Notes under the pieces: model-generated
The model's input: the letters and a program-made list of their open reading frames with translations, nothing else
What the model was told of the DNA's origin: nothing
Database searches by the model: none
NCBI GenBank assembly: GCA_013180625.2
Contig: SNVD02015899.1
Coordinates: 58,779 to 122,778 of the forward strand
DNA: 64,000 nucleotides
From: Boswellia sacra
Taxonomy: Eukaryota > Streptophyta > Magnoliopsida > Sapindales > Burseraceae
Direction of reading: 5' to 3'
Translations under genes and position numbers: made by a program
Part shown: positions 34,602 to 46,467 of the stretch, piece after piece
How the letters are laid out: the number at the start of each line of letters is the position of its first letter
Position numbering within the stretch: position 1 is the stretch's first letter

Positions 34602-35049
34602 TTGGTAGAGATTGAGCACTCCCACCTTAGCTCAAATAAAAGACAAGAAACAAATTGTTATGTTAGAAATAATAATTTGGGTGGTACTACCTTCCACAAT
34701 AAATAAAATAGACAACTTGGGCAGCTCAACCTTCCACAATAAATAAATTAAAGGCAACAAAGAAAAATAAAGGCACAAAAAATTTAACGTGGTAAAACCC
34801 TCAATTTGAGCGAGACCTCCATAGGACAAGACCGAAAATATTTTACTATGAATAAAATATTACAACCTTCTCACAATTAGAATGGATGAGATAACAAAGG
34901 AGAAAGAAAAGAAAAGCTTAATACATAAGCTTGGGACAAGTGAAAAGGGGAGAAGGAGGCTTTATTATATAGCCAAACCTCCCACTTACATTTTGCTTCC
35001 CATCGATGTGGGATTGTGTGAAAAGGCAAAAATGCCATCATACTTCACA
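34602..35049 (-). repeat. copia 2 5' LTR
   Basis: Matches 26479-26888 with an extra internal duplication of about 40 bases near 34685-34735. Ends ATACTTCACA on the + strand, followed by the TTACC target duplication. Confidence 0.88.
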
Positions 35050-35450
35050 TTACCTTCACTTCAGTTCCTGCTAGTGTGTGCGTGACGCTACATAATTTAG
35101 TGTTGGATTTGTATGGTTTGAGAATTACCAACTTGTTGATGTTGTATTGGATAATATTTTAGTTCTTGTCAAGAAGAAGCAGCTAGAAAGAGAGAGAAAA
35201 TTAGGGAAAATAGGAGAAAACAAGGAGAACGAGAGAAAAAACCAGTGAAATAAAATTAAAAAGAGTAAAAATAGTGATATTTTGAGAATTAATTTGAATA
35301 TTTTAAGAAAATTTTGAATGAGAGAAATACTCTGAATTTTAAATTAAGAAAGAGAAATATATTAGAGGGATTAAAAGATTTTTTTAAAGAAAGTTAGGGG
35401 GATAATTTAAGCATATTTAAATTTAGGAAAAAATTACAAGTGAAATTTAA
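35050..35450. repeat. segmental duplication, copy 1 right part
   Basis: Continues the homology interrupted by copia 2: matches 39558 to about 39960 (CCTTCACTTCAGTTCCT onward). The match stops where copia 3 sequence begins. Confidence 0.85.
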
Positions 35451-37065
35451 ACACATGTCACATGCTTGAAGAGACCTAATCAACTCATCAACTCGCAATA
35501 ATTTCACATTATTGCTTTCTTCAATAACTGTGACCTTAGGCTAAAATTTTTCTGGTAAAGATCTAAGTATCTTGTCAACAATTTTAGTCTCAATATATTC
35601 CTCACCAAGCATATAAGCAGAGTTAGTAATTTCACAAAGTCTAGTATGAAACTCACTAATAGTTTCTTCTTTATGCATAAGTAAGTTCTCAAATTTATAA
35701 GTTAAATTAAGCAACTTAGATTCTTTAACCCTTTGAGTACCTTCATTCTTTACCTTAAGGATATCCCAAGCTTCTTTTGCAATGGTGCACTATAAAATTA
35801 ATCCGAACTGTTTAAGGTTGACAACATTAAAAATAGCATTGATGCCTTTGGAATTCCATCCAGCTAATCGATATTCAGCTTCGCTCCACTCATTCTATAG
35901 TTTCTCAATCTGCTGCCCAGCCTCATTGGTTTTTGTTAGGGGTGTCCAGCCATGAACAATGCTCGTCCACACTCTTTCATCAATTGATTGGATGGAAGCT
36001 CTTATCTTGACTTTCCAATAAGCATAGTTTGCATCATCAAGTAATGGTAGTTTAGTGATCGATCCTCCTGTCCGAAATCCTTCCATACCTGCCAAAAAGA
36101 ATTTGATTTACACTAGTATGTGAGTGTATCTGCTCTGCTACCAATTGTTGGGTTTTTATAGTGTATGGAAGTTACAAATAATATAACTGAAAACAGTAAT
36201 GTAAATCGGAATAAGATTTTTACGTGGTTCGGTTATAACCAACCTACATCCACGGGCAACTAGAGTTGCAATCCACTATGTTGTATGTGTTTACACTCGA
36301 CTTAGGACTCTTTACAGTGGTAGATATCCGCTCACTCACTAACCTAATCTATGTAAATTTAATAAACCTCGATCACAACCATAATCCTTCACACACTCTT
36401 CTGATGCTACTATTTTTCTGTCACAATTATCTTAACTACACACAGTTAAGAATAACATAACACCCGTAACTGGTACAGACACATGTGATTACTCAACTCC
36501 TTTAAGCTCACACGATCTATAACAATTAACCAAAGCCAAAAACTTTACACAACACATAAAAAATTAAAAAAAAAAAAGACGCACTCAAACTTGCACTTAC
36601 TTGCTCTCTCTCAATTTGCCTTGAATGCGTTGAATACCTTTCTTCAAAAGCTATGAAGATAGCTTTATATAGTATTTGATATCAATTGTACTCCTTGTCA
36701 AGATCTTGTAGAATCTTAATAAAACTCATAAGAAAAGCTTGGATAACAAGCAAACATTATAGGAAGTGATAATATACTCTCCTAAGTAAATTAGAATACT
36801 TAAATAATATCCTAATCTAAAAAGAGATAATTAATACAAATATAAAACTTCCTATTCAGCTAGGATATCAAATCCAAACTTAATCCTATTTAACTAGGAT
36901 ACCATATCAAAACTTATCCTATTTTAATTAAAATTCTCCTAATACAAAACATCTATATAAAATAAATGAGATTAGAAAAATATACACATTTAATGTTTTT
37001 ATCACATGATGACAAAATACTCATGTGCAATGCACATGCCATGTGTCCCACGTCTAAAACCAACA
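35451..37065 (-). mobile_element. copia 3: truncated copia (LTR plus gag)
   Basis: The 5' LTR is 36146-37065 (920 bases, TGTTGG...CCAACA on the + strand). Beside it is a primer-binding site (reverse complement ATTGGTAGCAGAGC). Gag starts at 36095 (MAGMEGFRTGGSITKLPLLD) and a UBN2 gag region continues with frame changes to about 35470 (HKEETISEFHTRL in one frame). All of pol and the 3' LTR are gone. It lies exactly between segmental copy 1 (ends about 35450) and copy 2 (starts 37066). Confidence 0.85.
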
Positions 37066-37500
37066 GGATCAAAGTGAAACCCTCACCAGACTTTTTTGTT
37101 GTGATGATTGGAGACTCCCCCATGTAAGTTGCTTAATTAATTCACATCCTTCTTCCGTTAAAAAAGAATGAAAAAGAAATGTTTAGCTAAGTTTTAGTAA
37201 AATATTATTGCTTTATATCAAGATATCATGGTTCAAATTATTCTTTTGGAGGCATGGACAAATGGTTGGTTGCACTTACCGAATCATCGTGTCATAAGTG
37301 GAAATAAGGCAAGGTACTCTCTGCAGGGTTGTTTCCAATCGCTAAAAGAGGCTACATAATAGAAGGGCCAGAAGAGATGGTGGATGAACGAACACCCCTT
37401 GCTATTTAAGCTTTTTGATCATGTCGAATTCCTTGGATTCTACAATGCAAAAGCTGGCCAGATAGCTCAGTTTCCTCTAAAGACCTACTGTAGCATCTAA
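37066..37500 (+). pseudogene. AOP-like dioxygenase fragment (exon 2 end, intron 2, exon 3)
   Basis: A near copy of 23892-24330. It starts abruptly at the copia 3 LTR edge within exon 2 (WIKVKPSPDFF in frame), keeps a changed donor region, and has exon 3 from about 37252 to the TAA at 37498-37500. It shares the extra bases that shift the frame in copy 3 (near 37320) and adds more small deletions. Exon 1 and most of exon 2 are absent, so it was dead from its origin. Confidence 0.88.
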
Positions 37501-37537
37501 GATTTAATTGCTTTGTATTATTAATTGTTTTTGACTC

Positions 37538-37578
<41 letters not shown>

Positions 37579-38659
37579 CTAATTTGCACCATGGTAGATT
37601 CAAATTTTAGACTATTAAGTCAAATCGCTCTAATATAAAGTTTGTCACTTTCTTAAAAACTTAAACTAGTAGGTGTACTGGGCTCAAGACATTAATTTTA
37701 TCTTTGATAATTAGCAATTCATTATAGTGTTGTTTAATTCTTGCGCTTTTAATTTATTCTATTATGAGAATCAGAATTTGCTTTCTTCTCTTTCGTTATG
37801 CAATGACAACTTGATATAGATTGCAAATTTCATGAACACTAGCAGAATATGGGAGGGACTTCAGTTAATATAAATTGACAAATTCAAAAAAACATGATTG
37901 GTGGTTAATAATAATAGTAATAAATAATCTTAATTACCTATATGAAGGCTTCACTCAAATATGAACATTTCTCACAATTTAGGTATTCATTCCAATTTTT
38001 TAGGAACAACTTATGTAGGATAGGCTCACTAAATTACTTTGTTGATTTTGTGAACCTATTCAATTAACTGATGACAATAATTATGAGTAGTTGAGAGAAA
38101 AAAAAACAAATGCATGAAAGAAATAAGAGACTATTCAACTTTCTTATCAAACAAATGTTGATATACTTTCATTGGTGGGTTAAACAATAAAGGAAATTAA
38201 ACTTGAGAAAAAAAAACTATAATTTCAAATGTCTTAAATACATGGCCAAGTATACCACCTCATTATAATGACATGGTATGTCTGTCTCACGTATTAATCA
38301 TGAGTGGTTGAAAGAAATAAATAAAAGAAACAAGAGACTACTCAGCTTTCTTATCCAATTAAAGGTGATATGCTTTCATTGGTGGGTTGAGAAAAATGAA
38401 GGAAAACTTAAAAAAAAACTATAATTTAAGTGCCTTAAACACATAGTTAAGTATAAGGACCAAGTATATATGCCACCTCATCATAATGACATGGTCTGTC
38501 AGTCTCACAAACTTCATTCTATTACGACAATTGAGTGTTCTTTTAAGAAATTATTGGAAACATATCTATATTTGGTTTAGGTTGTAACTCTACATCAATT
38601 GTTAATGAAATCCTTTGACTTCATTGGGCTTTCATCAATTGTTACAAATTTTATTGATT

Positions 38660-39075
38660 TCAGTTGAAACACGCGCAAGTTTATGTATTCACATATTTTT
38701 CTGAAAGGCAATGTTATTGCAGACAATTTGGCTAGCTAACTTGGATGGGTGGGAAATTCCTCTTTTAAAGATTCATAAGCAAACTAGATCATGATATTTA
38801 GAGACTTCCTATCTACCATTTTCGTTGATTCTTTTTGTATCGATCTCCATTTGTTTTGTTTTGTTATAGATGGATGCATTGCAACACCATACATAAATTT
38901 TATTATGTTATGGACTGGTTACGAATTAATTCATTTTTAAGGTGTTTTTGTTCCTTTTTTTTTCAATTTTAGTGGACAGAAATTTACCTTCTGCTGCTGT
39001 GTGGGGCTTTTACTTTGTCTCTTAAACGAGATTTATAATAAAAGCTCCTTTCTTCAAAGCCAAGAAAAAATTAAT
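38660..39075 (+). mobile_element. L1-type LINE 3' end remnant (unit 2)
   Basis: Homologous to 25560-25960. One frame reads FLKGNVIADNLAS (about 38695-38735), fitting the end of the LINE RNase H-like domain. Same T-rich tail with AATAAAAGCTCC. Confidence 0.5.
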
Positions 39076-40138
39076 ACTCATGAATAATAAAATTTATGTC
39101 ACAAAATCTGTAGAAACTTAAGAGAGCGCTTTGATTAGACTAGGAGACGATCATAATCTCTGAGTTACATCCTATAAGCAAGATTAGTTGAATGGTCATT
39201 AATTACTAATTAGTTCAAAATTGGAACTACTTACACCTGGTATAACACCTCATTTTGTTTATATAATGTGCCCAACAAATTATAAATTATCAGATGATGT
39301 CAACTCATTATCAATTTAAGTTTCACTTTTAATTTTTTCCTAAATTTAAATTTTCTTAAATAATCCTACCCAACTTTCTTAAAAGCAAAAAAAAAACTCC
39401 TAATCCCTCTAATGTTTATAGTTTTCTTACTTTGAAATTCAAAGTATCTCTCTTATCAAAATAGTCTCAGAAATTAATTCTCAACTTTTCTACTATTTTC
39501 TTCTATAACTAGAGTTGACGTCAGAAGAAGTCATAGGCGAGCTCGGTGACATTCTTATTGCCTTCACTTCAGTTCCTACTAGTGTTTGTGTGATGCTAAA
39601 TAATTTAGTGTTCGATTTGTATGGTTTGAGAATTACCAACTCGTTGATGTTATATTCGATAATATTTCAGTTTCTGTCAAGAAAAGCGCTAAAAAGAGAG
39701 AGAAAATTGGGGAAAAACAAGAGCAAACAAGGAGAAAGAGATAAAAAGTAAGTGAAATAAAATTAAAAATAGTATAAATAGTAATATTTTGAGAATTAAT
39801 TTGAATATTTTAAGAAAATTTTGAATGAAAGAAATACTATGAATTTCAAATTAAGAAAGAGAAAGATATTAGAGTGATTAAGAGATTTTCTTTTTTTAAC
39901 AAAGTTGGGTGGGATAATTTAAGAAAATTTAAATTTAGGAACAAATTAAAAGTGAAATTTAAATTGATGATAAGTTGATAACACGTGGTAATTTACAATC
40001 TGTTTAGCACACCATGTAAGTAAAAAGAGGTGGTATGCCAGGTTTGTGTAAATATTTCTCGAAGAAAACATTACCAAATAGACCTTGTTTCCATATTCTT
40101 TTCACAAAAATGATTTGACGAGTGTAAAATGTCAAGGG

Positions 40139-40747
40139 CAATGGTGGAATTGTGCTTTGGCCTACGGGGGCTTGGGCCGTACGAAGCTAATAAAAAATTA
40201 TTAAATTTCTTTAAATATTATATTTTGATATGTTTGTATTTTGTGATTTTTCTATTTCGACCTCCGCACATATTATATATTACTATGTTCATATAAACAT
40301 ATAATTGCTATTAATAAGTGGATCCATATACCTTTTGGTTTTATTGTATATTAATCAATTATTCTTTTTCAAGCTTAATTAAATTAGAAAGTAATATTTA
40401 CTAGGTAAATAAGGATTCTCATATAAATAGATTTTCTAAAGTCATAATTAATGCCATATAAAGAAAGGTTACTCACTCCTTTATCATGCACAAAAAATAG
40501 TAAAGAAACCATTGTAAATAATTTGTTAGATTTGAATTTCTAATTCCTTTTTATACTATAACTTTGATATAACTACTATTATATACATATTTTTCTTTTA
40601 TATGCCATTAAGATGAATAATATTATTATTGTTTTCTTAGTTATATAAATAATTCAGTTTATCGATATATTACTTAAACTTAATTTATAATATATTTTTT
40701 CAAGGCTCAGTCGGCCCCCAAAATACTCAATTCTGGGTCCGCCACTG
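40139..40747. mobile_element. hAT-type non-autonomous element (MITE)
   Basis: 609 bases with terminal inverted repeats CAATGGTGGA and TCCGCCACTG (consensus CAGTGGCGGA, typical of plant hAT elements). It is flanked by an 8-bp target duplication GTCAAGGG (40131-40138 and 40748-40755). The matching place upstream of copy 5 (near 44508) has the sequence once (ATATCAAGGG) and no insertion. No ORF. Confidence 0.85.
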
Positions 40748-41897
40748 GTCAAGGGTAATTTATCATGTATTAATCTATAACATTAATCATGTTTTGACGT
40801 AAGTTTTATCTCCCTATGCCTCCATGAATCATGTTTGTAGTTTAAAATTAATTGGATTAAGTGGTCCATCATAATGCAACATCAAGAACGACAAATGTAT
40901 AATATAAAACTCGAGCTCATTGTTCACAGGTTTCTTTGATTTTTGATTTGTTTGTTCAAATATTGATGTCATCTTACATTAGTTTATCAATTGTTGTGTC
41001 ATCGACTTCATAAAAAAATTAAGGTCGTAAAGAGAAGGATCAGAAATGGTCCCCGGGAATATATGGTACGATAATTATATATGTGTATTGATTGAGAGAA
41101 AGATAATGAAATGGATGGGACCTAATAAAAAATCATACATATATATCTGATATATAAACTGAGGTTCTAATACATTTTGAATAGTATGGTTACTCTTCGG
41201 TGTAGATGTCTAAGTGCATGCGTATAAAAATTAAGAACGTTTATGTATATAATACACTTCTATGTTCAACGTTACATATGTTGGATACTATTATGTCAGG
41301 TAAACAAAAGAATTTATACAATTAATTATCTGAAATTAAGAGAAGATGGGGGGGGTTGGTGGGTGTTGTAGAAAGTGATACACTTCCATTTAATTAGGCT
41401 ATCTCTAATTTCAATCACTATTGAGTATTTTGGTAATAGTTAAAAAGACATACAAGAAAATGATCGGTCGGCTATAAAAATCAAGGATGGAATATTAATA
41501 TTTGTCACTGCTATATTTACAGGAGGAAAACCCACAAGTATTCCATACTTATCGCTACAAGCCCATTAAGTATTGACATTTTTCTTGTACGGACATTGTA
41601 ATAATTAAGCCTTAGTACCACTGCCCCTTTGATATTTGAAACATTCAGATTGATTAAAATATGTTAATGCATGTTAGGTTTGAGAACACTGCCAAAGTAT
41701 GTGATTTCCAAACGTAAAGAATCTTTTAGTCTTCAAATTCTCTATTTATCTACAACTACGAGCTAGTTCATTCGTGAAATGTTATTGTCGAAGGTATCAT
41801 TCAATTGGGAAGAAAACAAAGCACTATCATCATTCATTTGCTGTCCTATTAGAACACAAAATGGTAGCCATGCCGAAGCATATTAATGACTAAAACC

Positions 41898-41906
41898 TAT
41901 AAAAAG
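41898..41906 (+). promoter_or_regulatory. TATA box of dioxygenase copy 4
   Basis: TATAAAAAG. The corresponding position upstream of copy 5 (about 46357) reads TACAAAGAG and has lost the box. Confidence 0.6.
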
Positions 41907-42008
41907 CAGCTAAAGTTCTTCAATGAAGATGCGTTAATAATACACAAGAAATTAAGCAACTTCTTCATTCCATTATTTTCACCCAAGAAAAAAAGAGAGA
42001 AGAAATTA

Positions 42009-43675
42009 ATGGGTTCTGAAACCCCTCTTAAGCTTCCAGTCATTGACTTTTCCAAGCCAGGGCTGAAGCCAGGCTCCCCTGAGTGGGATTCAGTGAAATC
42101 CCAGGTCAGGAAAGCACTGGAAGAATATGGCTGCTTTGAGGCTTTGTTTAACAGGGTTCCCCTGGAGCTCCGGAAAAGTATTTTTGGGGCATTGGAAGAG
42201 CTTTTCGATCTCCCCTTGCAAACCAAATTGTGCAACGTTTCCAAAAAGCCCTATCATGGTTATGTTGGGCAATACCCTCAAGTGCCGCTCTATGAAAGCA
42301 TGGGCATTGATGATGCAAACATCATGGAGAATGTCCAAAACTTGACCAAAACTCTTTGGCCCGAAGGAAACCAAAGTTTCAGGTACCTTTAAATATTGAA
42401 ATATAAGTTTGCAATCAAGAGGTCGCTATATTGCCAGTAACAAAAATGAGTTTATTTTGGTACTAAGTATGTGATGATTTTTTTATTAGCTCGAGAGATA
42501 TTAAACCATTATGCTGATGTGATATCTTACTTTATTTTATTCTAGGCTTTTTCAAACTTGGTAATATTTAATATGTTATTGACGAAACTTACCTTATTAG
42601 TAGAATAGTTTATGTTACCCAATGTTTCAATAACATATATTAATATTATCATCTGAATTTAAGGTATTATACCGGTTAGGGGTATTAGTAATTAAGTTTG
42701 CATTTGAAAACTTTTTTTTTTTTCTTGGTCTCCGTACGTAGAAGGATTTGATATCTTCATTACTTTGTCTGCTTGATACTTGCAGCGAAACTATACAATC
42801 CTATTCGGACCAAGTATCAGAATTAGATCAAACAATTCGGAGGATGATACTGGAGAGTCTTGGTCTAGAAAAGTACATGGATGAACACATGAACTCAACA
42901 AATTACCTTCTTAGGGTAATGAAATACAAAGGACCTCAAACAACTGAGACAAAGCTTGGACTGAATGCTCACACGGATAAGAACATAGTGACCATATTGT
43001 ATCAGAATCAAGTTGAAGGGTTAGAGATTCAGACCAAAGATGGCCAATGGATCAACTTCAAACCCTCACCAGACTCTTTCATCGCAATGATTGGAGACTC
43101 TCTCCTTGTAAGTTTTTTTTTTTTTTTAAATAAAACCTCGGGGGAAGGAGGGAAAATTTTATTAAAGTGAACAAAAAAAAAAAAAAAAACCTAGTCAAGG
43201 ACGAGTACTCTTACTCCTTGTGATTTACTTCACATCTTTCTTCAGAAATTTACTCAAAAATTATTAAGCCCTCATGGCCAACAATTTTGCACTAACGCAT
43301 AGATTTGTCTTCGGCTTGTCTAATAAGCTGCCAAATAAATATAAAGCTGTAAGTTTTGAGTGAATTTTGTAATATTGATGATTTTATATCAAGGTATTTT
43401 GGTTCTAATTAATTATTCCTTTGCAGGCATGGACAAATGGTCGATTGCACTCTCCTTTTCATCGTGTCATGATGAGTGGAAATGAGGCAAGGTACTCTGC
43501 AGGGTTGTTTTCAATCCCCAAAGGAGGCTACATTATAAAAGCCCCAGAAGAGTTGGTGGATGAAGAACATCCTTTGCTCTTTAAGCCTTTTGATCATGTC
43601 GATTTCCTTGGATACTACTACTCAGAGGCTGGCCAGAGGGCTCAGAATGCTCTTAAGTCCTACTGTGGAGTTTAA
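42009..43675 (+). CDS. AOP-like 2-oxoglutarate/Fe(II) dioxygenase, copy 4 (intact)
   Basis: Exons 42009-42382, 42786-43107 and 43427-43675 encode 314 residues. The open frame extends upstream to 41886, but MGSETPLKLPV at 42009 is the family-type start and the TATA box lies too close for the longer form. Introns are AG|GTACCT with TTGCAG|CGAAAC, and CTT|GTAAGT with TTGCAG|GCATGG. The N-terminal domain contains GYVGQYPQVPLYESMGIDD. Iron ligands are H187, D189 (NAHTDKN) and H244 (PFHRV); R254 (RYS) contacts 2-oxoglutarate. All family positions I can check are present and no lesion is visible. It is the only intact member of the copy 3-4-5 subgroup, so it is the likely functional survivor of that lineage. 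The substrate is unknown; a role in specialised metabolism is inferred from family and clustering. Confidence 0.94.
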
Positions 43676-44672
43676 TATTTGCTTAATTTGCTGATTATCA
43701 ATCCATTCCAGATGTTGTTTACCATATGTGAGGTGAGAATAAGAGTTTGCTTCTCTTCTGTTATGTAATATAAGCTTGATGTATATTGTGAGTTTCATGA
43801 ACAACAGCAAAAAAAGGTTCGTACAAATCCAAATTTTATTGATTTCAGTTGAAACACATGCAAGTTTATGTATTCACACATTTTTCTTAAAGGTAATGTT
43901 ATTGCAGACAATTTGGATAGCTAACTTGGATTGGTTGAAAAATCCTCTTTTAAAGATTCTTAAGAAATTCGATCATGATATTTAGAGACTTCCTCTCTAC
44001 CCTTTTTGTTGGTTCATTTTGTATTGATCTGCATTTGTTTTGTTTTGCTATACATGGATGCATTGCAAAACCTTAAATAGATTTTTTATGTTATGGACTG
44101 GTTAGGAATTCGGTTTCAACGTGTTTTTCTTCCTTTTTCTTATTTTTATGGACAGAAATTTATCTCTTTCTGCTTTGTGAGGTTTTTACTTTGTCTCTTA
44201 AACAAGATTTATAATAAAGGCTCCTTTCTTCCAGGCTGTAAAAAATTAATACTCATGAACAATAAAATTTGTCACAAAATCTGTAAAAACTTAAGAAAGC
44301 TTAGATTAGATTGGGAGAGGATCATAATTTGTGAGTTATATCCCACAAGCGAGATTATTGAATGTTCATTACTAATTAGTTCAAAATTGGAAGTTTTGAA
44401 TTTTTTTTCAACAATGAATAAATGAAAAGAAAACATTACCAAATAGACCTTGGACCTTGTTTCCATATTCTTTTCACAAAAACAATTTAACAATTGTAAA
44501 ATATCAAGGGTTTATCTTCATCATATATTAATCTATAATATTAACCATATTTTGTCGTAAGTTTTATCTCCCCATGCCTCCATAAACCATGATTCTAGTT
44601 TAAAAATTAATTGGATTAAGTGGTCCAACATAATGCAAGTTATGCAACATCAAGAAAGACAATTACAGAATA
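43676..44672. other. 3' flank of copy 4 with LINE remnant, start of the copy 5 unit
   Basis: The 3' UTR follows the stop. At 43840-44245 lies the third copy of the LINE remnant (GNVIADNL motif in one frame and the AATAAAGGCTCC tail). From about 44400 the text matches the upstream block of copies 3 and 4, which marks the duplication junction at roughly 44380-44480. Confidence 0.6.
43840..44245 (+). mobile_element. L1-type LINE 3' end remnant (unit 3)
   Basis: Homologous to 25560-25960 and 38660-39075, at the same distance behind a dioxygenase exon 3. Shared by three units, it dates the insertion before the duplications. Confidence 0.5.
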
Positions 44673-45274
44673 GAGTAATTAACATTGCCACCCCCAATAT
44701 TTGGGTGAAGTAGCACTCTCCCCTCAACCTTCGGCGAAGTAACATACAGACTCCTAATTTTCAAATACTGTTGATCCATCCATTAAACATATTACGAGAA
44801 GACAATTTTGCCCTTATTTATATTATAATATTTTTTTATTTATTTCTCTTTATAAAGGAGATAAATTTAAAAAACACCAACAGGACTAAAAAAATTCATA
44901 TTTTTTAAAATTTTATAAAAAATGGTTTGTATAGATGGTTTGTAAAAAGTGATATTTTAAAAATAAAAATTAAAAAGAAAATGGTTTATGGATAAATGAA
45001 AATAGTATTCCAACTAGATTTCTTTTTAATTTTTATTTTTTAAAATTTTTATTTTTTAAAAATAAAATTAAAAAGAAAATGGTTTTTAAATAAACCATTT
45101 TTAAAAAAATAGTTTGTAAATAAAAATTAATGTTTTAAAATTTTTCTCTATTATAAAGAGAAATGAGATGGACTAATGGTATTTGAAAATTAGGGGTCTT
45201 TATGTTACTTTGTCGAAGGTTGGGGGAAAAGTGTTACTTTGCTCAAATATTGAGGGTAACAATGTTAATTACTC
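44673..45274. mobile_element. Mutator-type MITE with about 95-bp terminal inverted repeats
   Basis: The left end starts GAGTAATTAACATTG and the right end finishes CAATGTTAATTACTC; the inverted match extends about 95 bases inward with scattered differences. It is flanked by TTACAGAATA (44663-44672) and TTATAGAATA (45275-45284), a 9-10-bp target duplication with one mismatch. The interior is AT-rich and itself partly palindromic. The equivalent site upstream of copy 4 (about 40895) is empty. Confidence 0.85.
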
Positions 45275-46467
45275 TTATAGAATATAGAGCTCGAGCTCAT
45301 TGTTCATGGGTTTCCTTGATTTTTCGTTTTGTTTGTTCAAATGCGGATGTCGTCTTACATTAGTTTATTAATTGTCCTGCAATTGACTTGATAACCAAAA
45401 AAAAAAAAAAAAAAAATTGATGTTGTAAAGAGAAGGATCAAAAATGGTCCCTAGGAATATATAGTACGATAATTATGCAGTGTTGATTGAGAGAGAGATA
45501 ATGAAAGACCTAATAAAAGCTCATACATATTTATCTCTATAAACTAAAGTTCTAATACTTTTAACATTATAAATGGTTACTCTTTGGTGAAGATGTCTTA
45601 GTGCATGTATATAAAAATTATAATAATGCTATACCTATAAAGTCTATATACTAAGTTTATTTATAAAGTTGATGTGATATCAAATGAATGGAATGATGGA
45701 TACAAAAAGTCAATATAATAAATGTTGATAAATCATGCATATGTTATTGAATAAGTTGTATCATGTCAAATTTGTATTCAATTTTTGTATACAGACTTTA
45801 TAACTATAGCATTACTCTAGAAATTGAGAATATGTGTGTGTGTGTGTGTACACACTTCTATGTTCAAAGTTACATGTGTTGAATGTACTATTATATCAGG
45901 TAAACAAGAGACTTTAGACACTTAACCTGAAAATTAAGAAAAGATCAAGTGGTTGCAGAAATATATATACTTTCATTTAATTAGGCTATCTCTAATTTGA
46001 ATTGCTGTTGAGTATTTTGGTAATAGTAAAAAAGACTTATAAGAAAATGACCGTTGTAATAATTAAGCTTAACCACTGCCTAAAGCCTCTTTGATATTAG
46101 AAACATTCAGATTGATTAAAATATGTTAATGCATGTTAGGTTTGAGAACACTGCCAAAGTATCCGATCGATTTCCAACGCAAAGATTCTTTTAGCCTTGA
46201 AATTCTCTATTTTTCTACAACTATGCACTAGTTGTCTGTGAAATGTTATTGTCAAAGGGTCAATTGGGAAGAAAACAAAGCACTGTCATCATTCATTTGT
46301 TGTCCTATTGTAACACAAAGTAGCAGCCATGCCAAACCATGTTAATGATTAAACCCTACAAAGAGGAGCTAAAGTACTTCAAAGAAATTGCATTAATAAT
46401 ACACAAGAAATTGAGCAACTTCTTCATTCCATTATTTTCACCCAAGAAACAAAGAGAGAAGAAATTA
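45275..46467. other. upstream region of copy 5
   Basis: Matches the upstream region of copy 4 through most of its length. The TATA position is degraded (TACAAAGAG near 46357). Confidence 0.6.

Larger units (their letters stand above)
26479..35049 (-). mobile_element. copia 2: Ty1/copia element with both LTRs and a nested insertion
   Basis: On the - strand. LTRs are 26479-26888 (3') and 34602-35049 (5'). The target duplication TTACC occurs at 26474-26478 and 35050-35054. The duplicated segment at 39558-39562 shows the unoccupied site once (TTGCC), which confirms the boundaries. The internal part holds a gag-pol remnant (33840 to 26940), interrupted by a 3.5-kb LTR-like insertion (27083-30587). 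Confidence 0.9.
37066..39975. repeat. segmental duplication, copy 2
   Basis: Counterpart of 23892-26473 plus 35050-35450. It keeps the unoccupied copia 2 target site at 39558-39562. A (GT)n microsatellite lies at about 37543-37575 where copy 1 has GT then AT repeats. The LINE remnant is at 38660-39075. Confidence 0.85.
39976..42008. other. upstream region of copy 4
   Basis: Shares its sequence with the regions upstream of copies 3 and 5, interrupted only by the hAT insertion at 40139-40747. TATAAAAAG at 41898-41906 lies about 100 bases before the ATG and is a good TATA box. A G-run (GGGGGGGTTGGTGGG) lies near 41347-41363. Confidence 0.6.

Noticed and set aside
41886..42008. Longer N-terminus for copy 4 (ATG at 41886)
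   Set aside because: The extra 41 residues overlap the TATA box and are absent from copies 1 and 2; the ATG at 42009 matches the family start.
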